A program made the position numbers and the translations under genes. From positions 1,364,001-1,428,000 of the forward strand of contig NZ_FOXS01000001.1 in assembly GCF_900115775.1 (NCBI RefSeq): DNA of 64,000 nt. Direction: 5' to 3'. Of this stretch, positions 18,120-27,152 are shown in pieces (the first letter of the stretch is position 1; every line of letters begins with the position of its first letter). The notes below the pieces were generated by a model. It worked only from the letters and a program-made list of their open reading frames with translations, did not search any database and was not told where the DNA came from. This DNA comes from Hymenobacter arizonensis (GTDB taxonomy: Bacteria > Bacteroidota > Bacteroidia > Cytophagales > Hymenobacteraceae).

Positions 18120-18127
18120 AAATCCGC

Positions 18128-18179
18128 AACGCCCACAAAAAAGGTCATGCTTTGCGGCATGACCTTTTTTGTGGGCGTT
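18128..18179. terminator. Bidirectional terminator between convergent genes
   Basis: A 23-bp perfect stem (AACGCCCACAAAAAAGGTCA start) with a 6-nt loop lies between the stops of the convergent genes at 17445 and 18192. A and T runs on both sides of the inner stem let it work in both directions. Confidence 0.9.
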
Positions 18180-18191
18180 ATCCGAAGTGGT

Positions 18192-19316
18192 TTAGTCGGC
18201 ATTTGGGTCGGCGGCTTCAGTTACGCCTTCCACAATTTTCTCTTCAATTTCTTCGTGGTCGTCGGCATCGGCGGCTTCGAGCTGCTGCTCCTGGTCTTGC
18301 CAGCCGCTGGGCTCGTAGCTGAGGCGGATGTAGATGGGAAAATGGTCGGAGCCGATGTGCGTGAGCCGCTCCAGGCGCTGCAGCCGAAAATGCGCCGAGT
18401 GAAACACGTGGTCGAGGGGCCAGCGCAGCAGGCGGTGGTCGGCGTGGAAGGTGGGCAGCAGCCCGCGGCCCACGCGCGGGTCGAGCAGGCGCGAAAGCCG
18501 CCGAAACAGCTCGGACGTGTGCGACCACGCCACGTCGTTGAGGTCGCCGGCCACGATGGTGGGGCGACCTTTGTGGCCTTGTATTACCTTGCCCACCACC
18601 AGCAGCTCGGCGTCGCGGCGGGCACTGGTCTTGGACTCCTGCGGCGCGGGCGGCTTGGGGTGCAGGAAGTGCAGGTTTACCGACACGCCGCTGGGCAGCT
18701 TCACGCAGCCATGAAAGGATGGGATTTCCTTGTCGAGGATGTACCGAATCTGAGGTTTTTGCAACGGTAACCGCGAAAACACCAGCATGCCGTAGGTGTT
18801 CGGCAGCGGGGCGTGGCAGGTGTAGGGAAAATCCTTTTCGATGCGCTCGAGCTGGCTCAGCCACCAGTCGTCGGTTTCGACGGCCAGCACAATGTCGGGC
18901 TGCAGGTTTTTGATGTGGCCCAGCAGGCGCGAGGCGTCGCGGTTGTACATCAGCACGTTGGCCACCATCAGGCTGATGTGGTTGTCGTGGTCATCGTCGG
19001 GGCGGCTGGCGTCGAGCACCTGCCGGCTGTGCAGCGGCGTGTAGGGCCAAATGCGGGCAGCCTGGTAGAGCAGGGCCGCGGCCAGGCTTACCACAAAGAT
19101 GTCGCTGGCCAGGCTGGGCTCTTCGGGCAAAAATAGCTCTGCTATCAAACTCAGGGCCAGGCCGGCCACAATCTGCAGACGGGGAAAATCGCAGGCCCGA
19201 ATCCACCACGCCGTTTGGCGCAGTATCGGCAGCAGGGTGGCCAGAATGGTCAGGCCGCCCACTATCCAGACTATCCAATGGCCGATGGTAATTAACAAAG
19301 CATAAGGGTCAGACAT
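18192..19316 (-). CDS. Endonuclease/exonuclease/phosphatase-family membrane protein
   Basis: A 374-residue protein with three N-terminal membrane helices (about 8-28, 42-60, 70-88) followed by an EEP domain. The signature residues are the Asn/Asp of LMVANVLMYN, the Glu of AVETDDWW, GDLNDVAWS, PLDHVF and the terminal GSDHFPI. EEP enzymes hydrolyse phosphodiesters in DNA, lipids or nucleotides; the membrane anchor and lack of a DNA-binding extension favour a lipid or extracellular substrate, but this is inferred. The acidic tail (EAADADDHEEIEEK) is unusual. It lies 18 nt after purE on the same strand. Confidence 0.88.
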   Translation of the reverse strand: MSDPYALLITIGHWIVWIVGGLTILATLLPILRQTAWWIRACDFPRLQIVAGLALSLIAELFLPEEPSLASDIFVVSLAAALLYQAARIWPYTPLHSRQVLDASRPDDDHDNHISLMVANVLMYNRDASRLLGHIKNLQPDIVLAVETDDWWLSQLERIEKDFPYTCHAPLPNTYGMLVFSRLPLQKPQIRYILDKEIPSFHGCVKLPSGVSVNLHFLHPKPPAPQESKTSARRDAELLVVGKVIQGHKGRPTIVAGDLNDVAWSHTSELFRRLSRLLDPRVGRGLLPTFHADHRLLRWPLDHVFHSAHFRLQRLERLTHIGSDHFPIYIRLSYEPSGWQDQEQQLEAADADDHEEIEEKIVEGVTEAADPNAD

Positions 19317-19334
19317 GGACGACAGGCAAAGAAA

Positions 19335-19907
19335 TTAGACATCATCCTGAAATCCTCCCTTACGCAATTCCTCGATGGTCCGCATCACCCGGTCTTTGAG
19401 CGAGATGCGGAACTTCTCCAACGCATCGGCCAGCCGGGCGTTGTTCAGCGCCAGCATTTGGATGGCCAGCACGGCGGCATTGGCCGCGCTATCGATGCCG
19501 ACGGTGGCCACGGGCACGCCGTTGGGCATCTGAATCATGCTCAAAATTGAATCGAGCCCCTGAATGGAAATGGTGCTATTGATGGGCACCCCAATTACGG
19601 GCAGGGTGGTGAAGGCCGCCACCATGCCCGGCAGGTGGGCCGCCCCGCCCCCGCCGGCAATGAGCACGCGCAGGCCGCGCTTGCGGGCATTTTCGGCATA
19701 TTCCACCATGCGGTGGGGCGTGCGGTGCGGCGATACCAGGGTGATTTCGTAGGTGACGCCGAACTGACGGAGCATGTCGGCGGCCGTCGACATAATTCGT
19801 AAATCCGATTTCGAGCCCATGATGATGCCCACCAAAGGCGTTTCGAGAATGGGTCGGTCGTCATCGGGACCGGACGAGGGGCCCCCGGCGGGAGAGTCTG
19901 GAATCAT
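19335..19907 (-). CDS. purE: 5-(carboxyamino)imidazole ribonucleotide mutase
   Basis: A 190-residue class I PurE that isomerises N5-CAIR to CAIR in de novo purine synthesis. The substrate-binding GIIMGSKSDLRIM, the catalytic His in SPHRTP and the mobile loop IAGGGGAAHLPGM are all present. A 25-residue Pro/Gly/Asp-rich N-terminal extension precedes the conserved core, so a later start is possible but no better Met exists. purK is not adjacent. It appears to head a two-gene unit with the EEP gene. Confidence 0.95.
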   Translation of the reverse strand: MIPDSPAGGPSSGPDDDRPILETPLVGIIMGSKSDLRIMSTAADMLRQFGVTYEITLVSPHRTPHRMVEYAENARKRGLRVLIAGGGGAAHLPGMVAAFTTLPVIGVPINSTISIQGLDSILSMIQMPNGVPVATVGIDSAANAAVLAIQMLALNNARLADALEKFRISLKDRVMRTIEELRKGGFQDDV

Positions 19908-20007
19908 GTAAGAGAGCGGGAATTAGACAGGATTAATACGGAAAAGCAGTAAACTCCGCCGTTGCAGCGGCAAAATAAGTCTTTTCCCTCCACCCCGGAC
20001 CTTCCCC

Positions 20008-20015
20008 TACCTTTG
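20008..20015 (+). promoter_or_regulatory. -7 promoter box of the MarC gene
   Basis: TACCTTTG, 6 nt before the ATG at 20022. The predicted transcript is leaderless or has only a few leader bases, and the box excludes the upstream in-frame start at 19962. Confidence 0.65.
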
Positions 20016-20021
20016 CGACCT

Positions 20022-20642
20022 ATGGAAGTTCTGCTCGCCACCTTCACCACTCTGTTTTCCATCGTTAATCCCTTCGGGGCGATGCCGGTTTTCCTGACCC
20101 TGACGGCCGATGACCGGGCATCGGACCGCGCCAAAACGGCCCTCCGGGCCTGCGTTTACATGGTGGCCATTCTGAGTGTGGCCTTCTTCGGCGGGCAGTA
20201 CATTCTGAATTTTTTCGGCATCAACATTCAGCATTTGCGCATTGCGGGCGGCATCCTACTCATGCGCTCGGCCTTCGAATTGCTTACCCCCGGCGCCAAC
20301 CGCGACCGGGTAGGCCCCGCCGCTCTAGAAGAGAGCAAGCACAAGGACGACATCAGCTTTACACCGCTGGCCATGCCCATGCTCTCGGGTCCGGGCTCCA
20401 TGGCCATCTGCATCGGCCTGATTCGGCCTACTTACGTGGACAAGGCCATGACCATTGCCGGCTTCACACTGGTGGCACTGGCTGCTTTTATTATCCTGCT
20501 GTTCTCGCTGCGGCTTACCCGCGTGCTGGGCAAACCAGGCATGGCCGCTATGGCACGCATCATCGGGTTTATTACCCTAGCTATTGGTGTTAATTTCTTC
20601 GCCACGGCTATTGCCGCCCTGTTTCCCGGCCTGACGCGCTAG
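20022..20642 (+). CDS. MarC-family integral membrane protein
   Basis: A 206-residue protein with six predicted helices in the MarC pattern: FSIVNPFGAMPVFLTL in helix 1, LRIAGGILLMRSAFELL, and MPMLSGPGSM, the two related halves each carrying a conserved Pro/Gly motif. The family was once linked to antibiotic resistance, but no such role is supported and the function is unknown. The start is ATG 20022; the open frame begins at 19962, upstream of the promoter box. It is divergent from purE. Confidence 0.9.
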   Translation: MEVLLATFTTLFSIVNPFGAMPVFLTLTADDRASDRAKTALRACVYMVAILSVAFFGGQYILNFFGINIQHLRIAGGILLMRSAFELLTPGANRDRVGPAALEESKHKDDISFTPLAMPMLSGPGSMAICIGLIRPTYVDKAMTIAGFTLVALAAFIILLFSLRLTRVLGKPGMAAMARIIGFITLAIGVNFFATAIAALFPGLTR

Positions 20643-20650
20643 TAGCTGCT

Positions 20651-20753
20651 GTAGTGGCGCCACACTTGGCGTCTCGGCGTTGAACGATGTCGCAACAATT
20701 CGCTAGTGGCGCGGACGCTGAGACGCCAAGTGTGGCGTTTCTACATCGTTCTT
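20651..20753. repeat. Inverted repeat, family D, between convergent genes
   Basis: Perfect 18-bp arms CGCCACACTTGGCGTCTC at 20658-20675 and 20720-20737, with flanking GTAG / CTAC matches and a 44-nt interior. It lies between the convergent marC-type and response-regulator genes and may terminate both. No second copy of this family was seen in the window. Confidence 0.8.
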
Positions 20754-20762
20754 CAGCCCCTA

Positions 20763-21440
20763 CTACAGAATCAGCTTGTAGCCGATGCCGCGGATGTTCA
20801 CGATTTGAACCTGCGGGTCTTCTTTGAGGCAGCGGCGCAGGCGGGTGATGAAAACATCGAGGCTGCGGCCGTTGAAAAATGAGTCATCTCCCCAGAGCTC
20901 GCGCAGCACGGCGGTGCGTTCCAGCACCTGGTTGCGCTGGTCGTAGAGGCGCTTGAGTAGTTCGGCTTCGCGGTTCGTGAGGGCTTCTTCGTGGCTCCCG
21001 AAGCGTAGTTTCTGCTTGGGGTGGTCGAACTGGTAGCGGCCGATGGCGAGCGGGCCAACAGACACTGGCGCTGCGGCGGGCTGCCGGGAAAGCAGGGCCT
21101 TGATGCGCACAATCAGCTCATCCATGCTGAAGGGCTTTTTGAGGTAATCGTTGCCACCCAGCTCAAAGCCGCGCACCACATCAGCGGGTTGCGAGCGCGC
21201 GGTGAGAAAGAGGATGGGCACGGTGGCGTTTTCCCTCCGGATTTGCTCGGCCATTGAAAAACCATCCAGCTTGGGCATCATCACATCGGCCACCACGATG
21301 TCGGGGCACCGCAGCTGGAACAACTGTAGGCCGGCCTCGCCATCGGCCGCATACTGCACGGTGAAGCCGCGGCTTTCCAGGCTGTCTTTGACAATAAGGC
21401 CGAGCGAGGGCTCGTCTTCGATGAGTAGAATGGTGGGCAT
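20763..21440 (-). CDS. OmpR/PhoB-type response regulator
   Basis: A 225-residue two-component regulator. The receiver (1-118) has the acidic pair in LLIEDEP, the phospho-acceptor Asp52 in VVADVMMPK, a Thr in LFLTARS and Lys in YLKKPF. The C-terminal winged-helix DNA-binding domain (about 130-225) has the pattern LTNREAELLKRLYDQ and SLDVFITRLRRCLKED, ending in IRGIGYKL. It is transcribed just after its cognate sensor kinase (90-nt gap). No target can be named. Confidence 0.95.
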   Translation of the reverse strand: MPTILLIEDEPSLGLIVKDSLESRGFTVQYAADGEAGLQLFQLRCPDIVVADVMMPKLDGFSMAEQIRRENATVPILFLTARSQPADVVRGFELGGNDYLKKPFSMDELIVRIKALLSRQPAAAPVSVGPLAIGRYQFDHPKQKLRFGSHEEALTNREAELLKRLYDQRNQVLERTAVLRELWGDDSFFNGRSLDVFITRLRRCLKEDPQVQIVNIRGIGYKLIL

Positions 21441-21530
21441 AGGTAAAGGCTAAAAAGAACCGTCATGTCGAGCATGTTGCGAATCAAGCAAGGGACCGAG
21501 ACATCTCGACTTTGTATTGAAACACTGAGC

Positions 21531-23057
21531 TTACCCCTGCGGAATCCACAGCGAAAACTCACTGCCGCGGCCTAGCCCGCTGCGCACATCGATGTGGCCG
21601 CCGTGACGCTCCACTACTTGCCGTACGTAATACAAACCCAGGCCAAAGCCCTTGACATTGTGCAGGTTGCCGGTGGGCACGCGGAAAAACCGGTCGAAAA
21701 TGGCCTCCTGGTATCCCGGCTCGATTCCTGGGCCATCGTCGGCCACGCTGAGGTGCCAGCCGGTGGCCTCCTGTCGCCCCCGGATGGTGATGGTCACGGC
21801 CTCGCGGGAGTATTTAATGGCGTTGTCGATAAGGTTGTTGATGACGTTGCCCATGTGCAGGCGGTCGAACAGCACCGAGGCGGCGGGCCCGACTTCAATG
21901 TCAAACTTCACCGGCTTGGACGCTTGCAGCTGGTGGCGAGCCACAATTTCGGCCACCAGTTCCGCTGGCCGCACCGACTCAGGAGTCAGCTCAAGTTGCT
22001 GCCGTTCATCCACGGCAATATTGAGCACCTTTTCGACCAAATCGGAAAGGCGCTGCAGCTCCGTGCGCGAAATGCTCAGATAGGTCTGGGTCTTGACCGG
22101 GTCATTCAAGGCTCCGAAATTTTGCAAGGCCTCAACCGCCGCCGACACTGTGGCCAGGGGCGTTTTCAGCTCGTGGGTCATGTTGTTGATGAAGTCGTTT
22201 TTGACATCCGACAGCTTCTTCTGCTTCAAGATGGTGCTCAGCATCAGCCAGAAGCAGCCCGTGGTGAGGGCCAGTAATAGCACCGAGCCGGTCAGCAAGC
22301 CCCCCATTTGGCGTAGGATGTAGGAAGTGGGCGGTTGGAACGCGGCGCGCACATACAAATCCCGGAAAGGGTCGAGCGAAACCGGCGGGGTTACCAAGCT
22401 AAACCCTGCCCGCACCGGCATTTTTTCCAGCATTGCCGAGCGTGGCTCGGTGCTCCGAATCGGAATGCCCAAGGTGTCGAGCACAAACGAAGCATCGGCG
22501 CCCCGTAGGCGCAGCTCGTGATGGTAGTCGGTGGTCATTTGGAGCATGTCGACGGGCTTCCCTCCCGCCCAGTTTCTAATCAGCAACTTGGATAGCTTGC
22601 GCACCATGGTATCGGCCACGCCCGCCTTGAGCCGAGAAACGACCGAATCGGGCATTTGCACCTTGTGGACCCTGATTTCACTGACCCCGCCCGGCCCGAA
22701 GGTAATGGGCGCCGAGGCTTCAGTTATCTCGCGCTGAATTAACACATTCTGGCGCTGCCCTTTAGCAGTGTCCGAACCCGTTCGCTGCTGCATCACCACT
22801 CGGTCGAATTGGCCACCCTCGGTGCTGTTCTGAAAGACAACAATGCGGCCTTTGGTGCGGTGGTCGCGGTCGACGAACTGGCGCGCTAAGTCTAGCTGCT
22901 GGCGCTGCACCACGCTGGACAAGGCCTCACGGGCCGTACGGGCAAACTGGCTGGCCGTGAGCTGATAGGTATTATAGAGCCAATAGCCCTGGAAGCCATT
23001 GATGCCCATCATGCACACCACCATAAGCCAGAAGATGGAGCGAATGCGACGTTTCAT
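21531..23057 (-). CDS. Membrane sensor histidine kinase
   Basis: A 508-residue kinase with two helices (about 8-29 and 255-275) around a ~220-residue periplasmic sensor region of unknown ligand. The dimerisation/phosphoacceptor helix has NNMTHELKTPLATVSAAV (His near 296), followed by the N box INNLIDNAIKYS, G1 VADDGPGIEP and G2 GFGLGLYYVRQVVE. It phosphorylates the response regulator encoded at 20763. This resembles the KdpD/PhoR-type kinases of Bacteroidota, in which the sensor lacks a HAMP domain. A TACTTTTG box lies about 30 nt upstream. Confidence 0.95.
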   Translation of the reverse strand: MKRRIRSIFWLMVVCMMGINGFQGYWLYNTYQLTASQFARTAREALSSVVQRQQLDLARQFVDRDHRTKGRIVVFQNSTEGGQFDRVVMQQRTGSDTAKGQRQNVLIQREITEASAPITFGPGGVSEIRVHKVQMPDSVVSRLKAGVADTMVRKLSKLLIRNWAGGKPVDMLQMTTDYHHELRLRGADASFVLDTLGIPIRSTEPRSAMLEKMPVRAGFSLVTPPVSLDPFRDLYVRAAFQPPTSYILRQMGGLLTGSVLLLALTTGCFWLMLSTILKQKKLSDVKNDFINNMTHELKTPLATVSAAVEALQNFGALNDPVKTQTYLSISRTELQRLSDLVEKVLNIAVDERQQLELTPESVRPAELVAEIVARHQLQASKPVKFDIEVGPAASVLFDRLHMGNVINNLIDNAIKYSREAVTITIRGRQEATGWHLSVADDGPGIEPGYQEAIFDRFFRVPTGNLHNVKGFGLGLYYVRQVVERHGGHIDVRSGLGRGSEFSLWIPQG

Positions 23058-23086
23058 AACAAAACAACTGGACTAGTTTGGCCAAA

Positions 23087-23094
23087 CAAAAGTA
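23087..23094 (-). promoter_or_regulatory. -7 promoter box of the histidine kinase gene
   Basis: TACTTTTG on the minus strand fits TAnnTTTG and predicts a leader of about 24 nt for the kinase-regulator transcript. Confidence 0.55.
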
Positions 23095-23206
23095 CGTCCC
23101 TCACCTGCTCATTTGGCGGCGTTAACACTATTTAACACAGAATAACAATACTTTACAAAAGAATGCCGGTGCTTTGTAGCGTTCAATTTTACTACCCTTC
23201 AGCACC

Positions 23207-24022
23207 ATGAAAAACGCTGTAAAAAACCTAGTACTAACCTTCGCGGCGGGCCTGCTGGCAGCCGGCGGCGCCCTGGCCCAAACCAGCGGCCGCATCAACT
23301 ACGAAGCCACCCAGCGCGTGGACCTGAGCCAAGTGCGCATCATAGTAAACGGCCAGGCCATCAAGCCGGGCAGCCCCGAATTCCCTACGGACATCCCCGA
23401 AACCCGCTCGTTTGGGCTCACTCTCACCTTTGCCGGCACCGCAGCCAAAGAACAGCGCGAAGGTGGCGGCATGACCATGCGCACCGTGAGCATGAATAGT
23501 ACCGGCGACAGCCCCGCCAGCGCGCCCCAGGTCACCAACTTTGCCCGGCCCTTTGAGGAAGCCACCTACCTCGACCTGGCCAACCGCACTACCACCACCG
23601 TGCTCACGGTGAAAAAGGACGACAACCCCACTACCTACCGTTCCGACGCGCCGATTTCCGCACCCATCAACTGGACGGTGACCAGCAAAACCAAGAAAAT
23701 TGCCGGCTACACCTGCCGCAAGGCCACGGTGCCCTATAAAAAGGAAACCTACACCGTGTGGTTCACCACCGACCTGCCCTTCACCTACTCGCCAGTGCGC
23801 GACCTGACGCCCGAAAAAGGCGTGGTACTGGCCCTCGAAAGCGAGCAGGAGCAATACCGCGCCACCAAACTGGACCTGAAAGCCGTGCCTCAAGCCGAGG
23901 TGCAGCCCAACTCCACCGCGCAAAAAGTAACGGCCGCCGAAATGAAGGACGCCCGTGAAAAAGCATTGGCCGACTTCCGCCAAAAGATGATGGAGGGTGG
24001 CCTGCGCGGCAACCGCAACTAA
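23207..24022 (+). CDS. GLPGLI-family exported protein
   Basis: A 271-residue protein with a Sec signal peptide (cleavage likely after GALAQ, near residue 24). The segment KKIAGYTCRKATVPYKKETY with WFTTDLPFTYSP is the GLPGLI signature region of Bacteroidota. The family is of unknown function and often sits next to an outer-membrane beta barrel, as here: the barrel gene begins 9 nt downstream. The C-terminus is Ala/Lys/Glu-rich and helical. Co-transcription with the barrel is likely from the spacing. Confidence 0.88.
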   Translation: MKNAVKNLVLTFAAGLLAAGGALAQTSGRINYEATQRVDLSQVRIIVNGQAIKPGSPEFPTDIPETRSFGLTLTFAGTAAKEQREGGGMTMRTVSMNSTGDSPASAPQVTNFARPFEEATYLDLANRTTTTVLTVKKDDNPTTYRSDAPISAPINWTVTSKTKKIAGYTCRKATVPYKKETYTVWFTTDLPFTYSPVRDLTPEKGVVLALESEQEQYRATKLDLKAVPQAEVQPNSTAQKVTAAEMKDAREKALADFRQKMMEGGLRGNRN

Positions 24023-24030
24023 CTGTACCG

Positions 24031-26835
24031 ATGCGTCTTTTTCTGCTATTGAGCTTGCTGCTCGGCTTGGCTGTGGCCAGCCGGGCGCAGGCCCCTACCC
24101 GACCGGGCCAGGGCACCGTGCGCGGTACCCTGGCCGACTCGACCACCGGCAAGGCCATCCGCGAAGCTTCCGTTACGCTCACGCTGGCCAAAGATTCCAG
24201 CTACGTCATGTTTGGCATTACGGACGGCGACGGGCAATTTGCCCTCCGCAACGTGGCTCCCGGCAACTACCGGGTGCTGGTAACGGCCCTCGGCTACCGC
24301 GCCCAATTGGTGCCCGTGGCCGTAACCGCCGCCAACCCCACCCCCGACCTGGGCCCCCTGCGCCTCGGCGTGCTCTCCCAAAAGCTGGGCGAGGTGGTGG
24401 TGACGCAAGAACGTGCGCCCGTGACCGTGCGCGGCGACACCATCGACTTCAATGCCAAGGCCTTCAAAACCCAGCCGAACGCTGCCGTGGAGTCGCTGCT
24501 GAAAAAGCTGCCGGGCGTGGAGGTAGACCGCGACGGCAGCATCCGGGCCCAGGGCCAAGCTGTGAACCGCGTGCTGGTCGACGGCAAGCCTTTCTTCGGC
24601 GACGACCCCAAAATGGCCACCAAGAACTTGCCGGCCGACATCATCGACAAAGTGCAGCTCTACGACCAGCAGAGCGACCAGTCGGCCTTCAACGGCATCG
24701 ACGACGGCAACCGCCAGCGTACCCTCAACCTCGTCACGAAGCGCGACAAGCGCAAGGGCTACTTCGGCGCCAACGGCGTGGGCGTGGGCACCGATGGCCG
24801 CTACCAGGCCCGCCTCGGCCTGAACCGCTTCAACAACGGCCGCCAGATTTCGGTATTGGCCCAAGCTAACAACCTCAACCAGCAAGGCTTTTCGGACAAT
24901 GGCGGGCCTTCTTCCGGCGACTTTGGGCCGAGCATGGGCGGGCCCGGAGGCGGAGGCCGGATTCAAATGATGAGCGGCGGGCGCCAGAACGGACCCAGCT
25001 CAAGCAACAACCAACCCTCCAGCATCACCGAATCGGGCGCGGTGGGCCTGAACTACCGCGACGCCTGGGGCAAGCGCACCGAAGTAGCCACCAGCTACCT
25101 CGCCAGCCGCGCCACCGTGACCACCGACCAGCAGCTGCGGCGCGAAAACGTGGCCGGCATCCCACTCAATGGCCGCGAAACCGGCCCCTCCCTCATCACC
25201 GACCAAAGCCTGCTCACCCGCAGCACCACCACCAGCCACCGTTTCAATATGCGGCTCGACTACATGCTCGATTCGCTGACTTCGGTGCGGCTTACGCCCT
25301 ACGCCTGGTGGCAAACCAACGACCAGAGCCGCCAGAACCGGCAGCAGTCCAGCTCTGCCGGCCGCCTGCTCAACCAGGGCCAAAACCGCTACGAAGGCAA
25401 CACCAGCAACCCCAACGGCGGCGGCAACGCGCTGCTCATGCGCCGCTTTGCGCGCCCGGGACGCACGTTCTCGGCCAACCTCAACTCCACCCTGAGCAAC
25501 CAGGACGGCAATGCGTTCAACCGCGCCACCAACACGTTTTTCGACGCCCGCGGCACGCCCATCACCCAGGACCTCAACCAGCGCATCGAACAGTTCACGC
25601 CGGTGCGCAACAACACCGTGAGCCTGTCTTACACCGAGCCGCTGTCTTTGCGCAACAAGCTGGAAGCGCACTACAGCTTCACCGATGCGCGCAACAACGG
25701 CAGCCGCCTGACCACTGATTTCAACGAGACCAGCGGCCAGTACGACTTGCGAAACCCCAGCCTCAGCAACAATTTTACCAGCTTGTTTCAGGCCAACCGA
25801 GCCGGCCTCACGCTGCAAAAGCGCCGCCTGCGCTACACCATTGGCGTGGGCCTGGATGGGCAGCAGGCCGACCTGCGGGTGCGCAATCTTACGGCCGACA
25901 CTACCATCCTACGCCGCTTCACCAGCCTCCTGCCCAATGCCTTGTTCAACTACACCGGCACCCGCAACCGCTCGCTGCGCCTCAACTACCGCACCCGGCT
26001 GAACGCGCCCACCGCCACCCAGTTGCAGCCCGTGCGCGACAACTCCAACCCGCTGAGCGTGCAAACCGGCAACCCCAACCTGCGTCCCGAATACGTGCAG
26101 TCGCTCGTTGCCTCTTACTCGCAGTTCGACGCTGGCACCAACCGCAGCGTGTTTGGCCTGCTGAACGGCAGCCGTGTGGACGACCGCATTGTTTCGGCCA
26201 CGGACTTCAACGCTCGCGGCGTGCAAACCACCCGGCCCGTGAATGCCGATGGCTTCTACAGCCTCACCGGCTACCTGTCGCTGGGCCAGCGCCTGGCCAC
26301 CCACAAAATCAATCTCAACCTGACCACTAACGCCAGTTTTGTCAAAACCCCCAGCCTGGTAAACGGCCTGCCCAACACCGGCCGCACCTGGAGTCTGGGC
26401 CAAGGCGCCAGCGCCAATTCTGCCTTCAACGAGAAGTTGGAATTCGGCATCAGCGCCAACGTCACCTACCAAAACGCCACTTATTCCCGCCTCAGCGAGC
26501 AGAACGCCGCCTTCCTCACCCAAACCGTAACCGCCGACGTGTTTTACCAGTTGTCCGCCCGCTTCGTGCTCACTTCCGACGTGTGGTACAGCAACAACAC
26601 CGGCCGCGCCGCCGGCTTCAACCAACGCATCGTGCTCTGGAATGTCGGGCTGGCCCGGCAGTTCTTCGCCAACAAGCAAGGGGAGCTCAAGCTCCAGGCC
26701 TACGACCTGCTGAACCAGAACCGCAGCGTGGTCCGCAACACCACCGAAACCTACGTGGAAGACGTTCGCAGCCGCATCTTGCAGCAGTACTTCCTGTTGA
26801 GCTTCACGTATAATCTGCGGCAATTCGGGAAGTAG
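24031..26835 (+). CDS. Outer-membrane beta-barrel protein with carboxypeptidase-like N-terminal domain (TonB-receptor-like)
   Basis: A 934-residue outer-membrane protein with a signal peptide (cut after ASRAQ, about residue 20), a carboxypeptidase regulatory-like Ig domain (about 26-110, GTVRGTLADSTTGKAIREAS), a plug-like domain (about 130-225, with LLKKLPGVEVDRDG) and a long beta barrel to the C-terminus. A Gly/Ser/Asn-rich insert lies near 290-335. Such barrels import ligands or take part in export; whether it needs TonB is unclear because no clear TonB box is seen. The GLPGLI gene upstream is probably its functional partner. Confidence 0.88.
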   Translation: MRLFLLLSLLLGLAVASRAQAPTRPGQGTVRGTLADSTTGKAIREASVTLTLAKDSSYVMFGITDGDGQFALRNVAPGNYRVLVTALGYRAQLVPVAVTAANPTPDLGPLRLGVLSQKLGEVVVTQERAPVTVRGDTIDFNAKAFKTQPNAAVESLLKKLPGVEVDRDGSIRAQGQAVNRVLVDGKPFFGDDPKMATKNLPADIIDKVQLYDQQSDQSAFNGIDDGNRQRTLNLVTKRDKRKGYFGANGVGVGTDGRYQARLGLNRFNNGRQISVLAQANNLNQQGFSDNGGPSSGDFGPSMGGPGGGGRIQMMSGGRQNGPSSSNNQPSSITESGAVGLNYRDAWGKRTEVATSYLASRATVTTDQQLRRENVAGIPLNGRETGPSLITDQSLLTRSTTTSHRFNMRLDYMLDSLTSVRLTPYAWWQTNDQSRQNRQQSSSAGRLLNQGQNRYEGNTSNPNGGGNALLMRRFARPGRTFSANLNSTLSNQDGNAFNRATNTFFDARGTPITQDLNQRIEQFTPVRNNTVSLSYTEPLSLRNKLEAHYSFTDARNNGSRLTTDFNETSGQYDLRNPSLSNNFTSLFQANRAGLTLQKRRLRYTIGVGLDGQQADLRVRNLTADTTILRRFTSLLPNALFNYTGTRNRSLRLNYRTRLNAPTATQLQPVRDNSNPLSVQTGNPNLRPEYVQSLVASYSQFDAGTNRSVFGLLNGSRVDDRIVSATDFNARGVQTTRPVNADGFYSLTGYLSLGQRLATHKINLNLTTNASFVKTPSLVNGLPNTGRTWSLGQGASANSAFNEKLEFGISANVTYQNATYSRLSEQNAAFLTQTVTADVFYQLSARFVLTSDVWYSNNTGRAAGFNQRIVLWNVGLARQFFANKQGELKLQAYDLLNQNRSVVRNTTETYVEDVRSRILQQYFLLSFTYNLRQFGK

Positions 26836-26869
26836 CTGTTATGCAGCGCGGACCTCAACATCTCATCCG

Positions 26870-27038
26870 CCCGGGGGAACCTCACCCCCTGACCCCCTCT
26901 CCAAAAAAGAGGGGGCACCGGTTCCATGCTTGGTGTAGCGCGGACCCGACGACGCACGGACTAGCAGAGTCCATGCTACACTTCGTCAGGTGCCCCCTCT
27001 TTTTTGGAGAGGGGGTCAGGGGGTGAGGTTCCCCCGGG
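26870..27038. repeat. 48-bp perfect inverted repeat, family E
   Basis: Arms 26870-26917 and 26991-27038 are exact reverse complements (48 bp), rich in C and G runs (core CCCCCTGACCCCCTCTCC). The 73-nt interior contains a second, weaker inverted repeat (GTAGCGCGGAC / GTCCATGCTAC). A diverged relative occurs at 63011-63161. Position after the barrel gene also fits a transcription stop. Confidence 0.92.
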
Positions 27039-27112
27039 CGAGATGATTCTGTCGGCGGCATAACGTGTTTTCAAAATCCTAACAAATAGAATACCTCTCA
27101 CACCTACCCATC

Positions 27113-27130
27113 TTTATGACATATCATAAA
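27113..27130. promoter_or_regulatory. Palindromic MarR-type operator, copy 1 (before marR)
   Basis: TTTATGA-CATA-TCATAAA is an 18-bp perfect palindrome with a 4-nt centre. It lies just upstream of the -7 box of the MarR gene, so binding would block its own promoter. The 14-bp core ATGACATATCATAA is identical at 27653-27666 before the barrel gene. Confidence 0.75.
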
Positions 27131-27137
27131 ACCTCAG

Positions 27138-27145
27138 TACCTTCG
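27138..27145 (+). promoter_or_regulatory. -7 promoter box of the MarR gene
   Basis: TACCTTCG, 7 nt before the ATG at 27153 and 7 nt after the operator palindrome. Confidence 0.6.
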
Positions 27146-27152
27146 TGGGGTC

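Larger units (their letters stand above)
26836..27152. other. Intergenic region with long inverted repeat and MarR control region
   Basis: This 317-nt gap holds a 48-bp perfect inverted repeat (26870-27038), an 18-bp palindromic operator (27113-27130) and a -7 box (27138-27145). No credible small gene was found; the apparent reading frames are created by the repeat. Confidence 0.7.
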
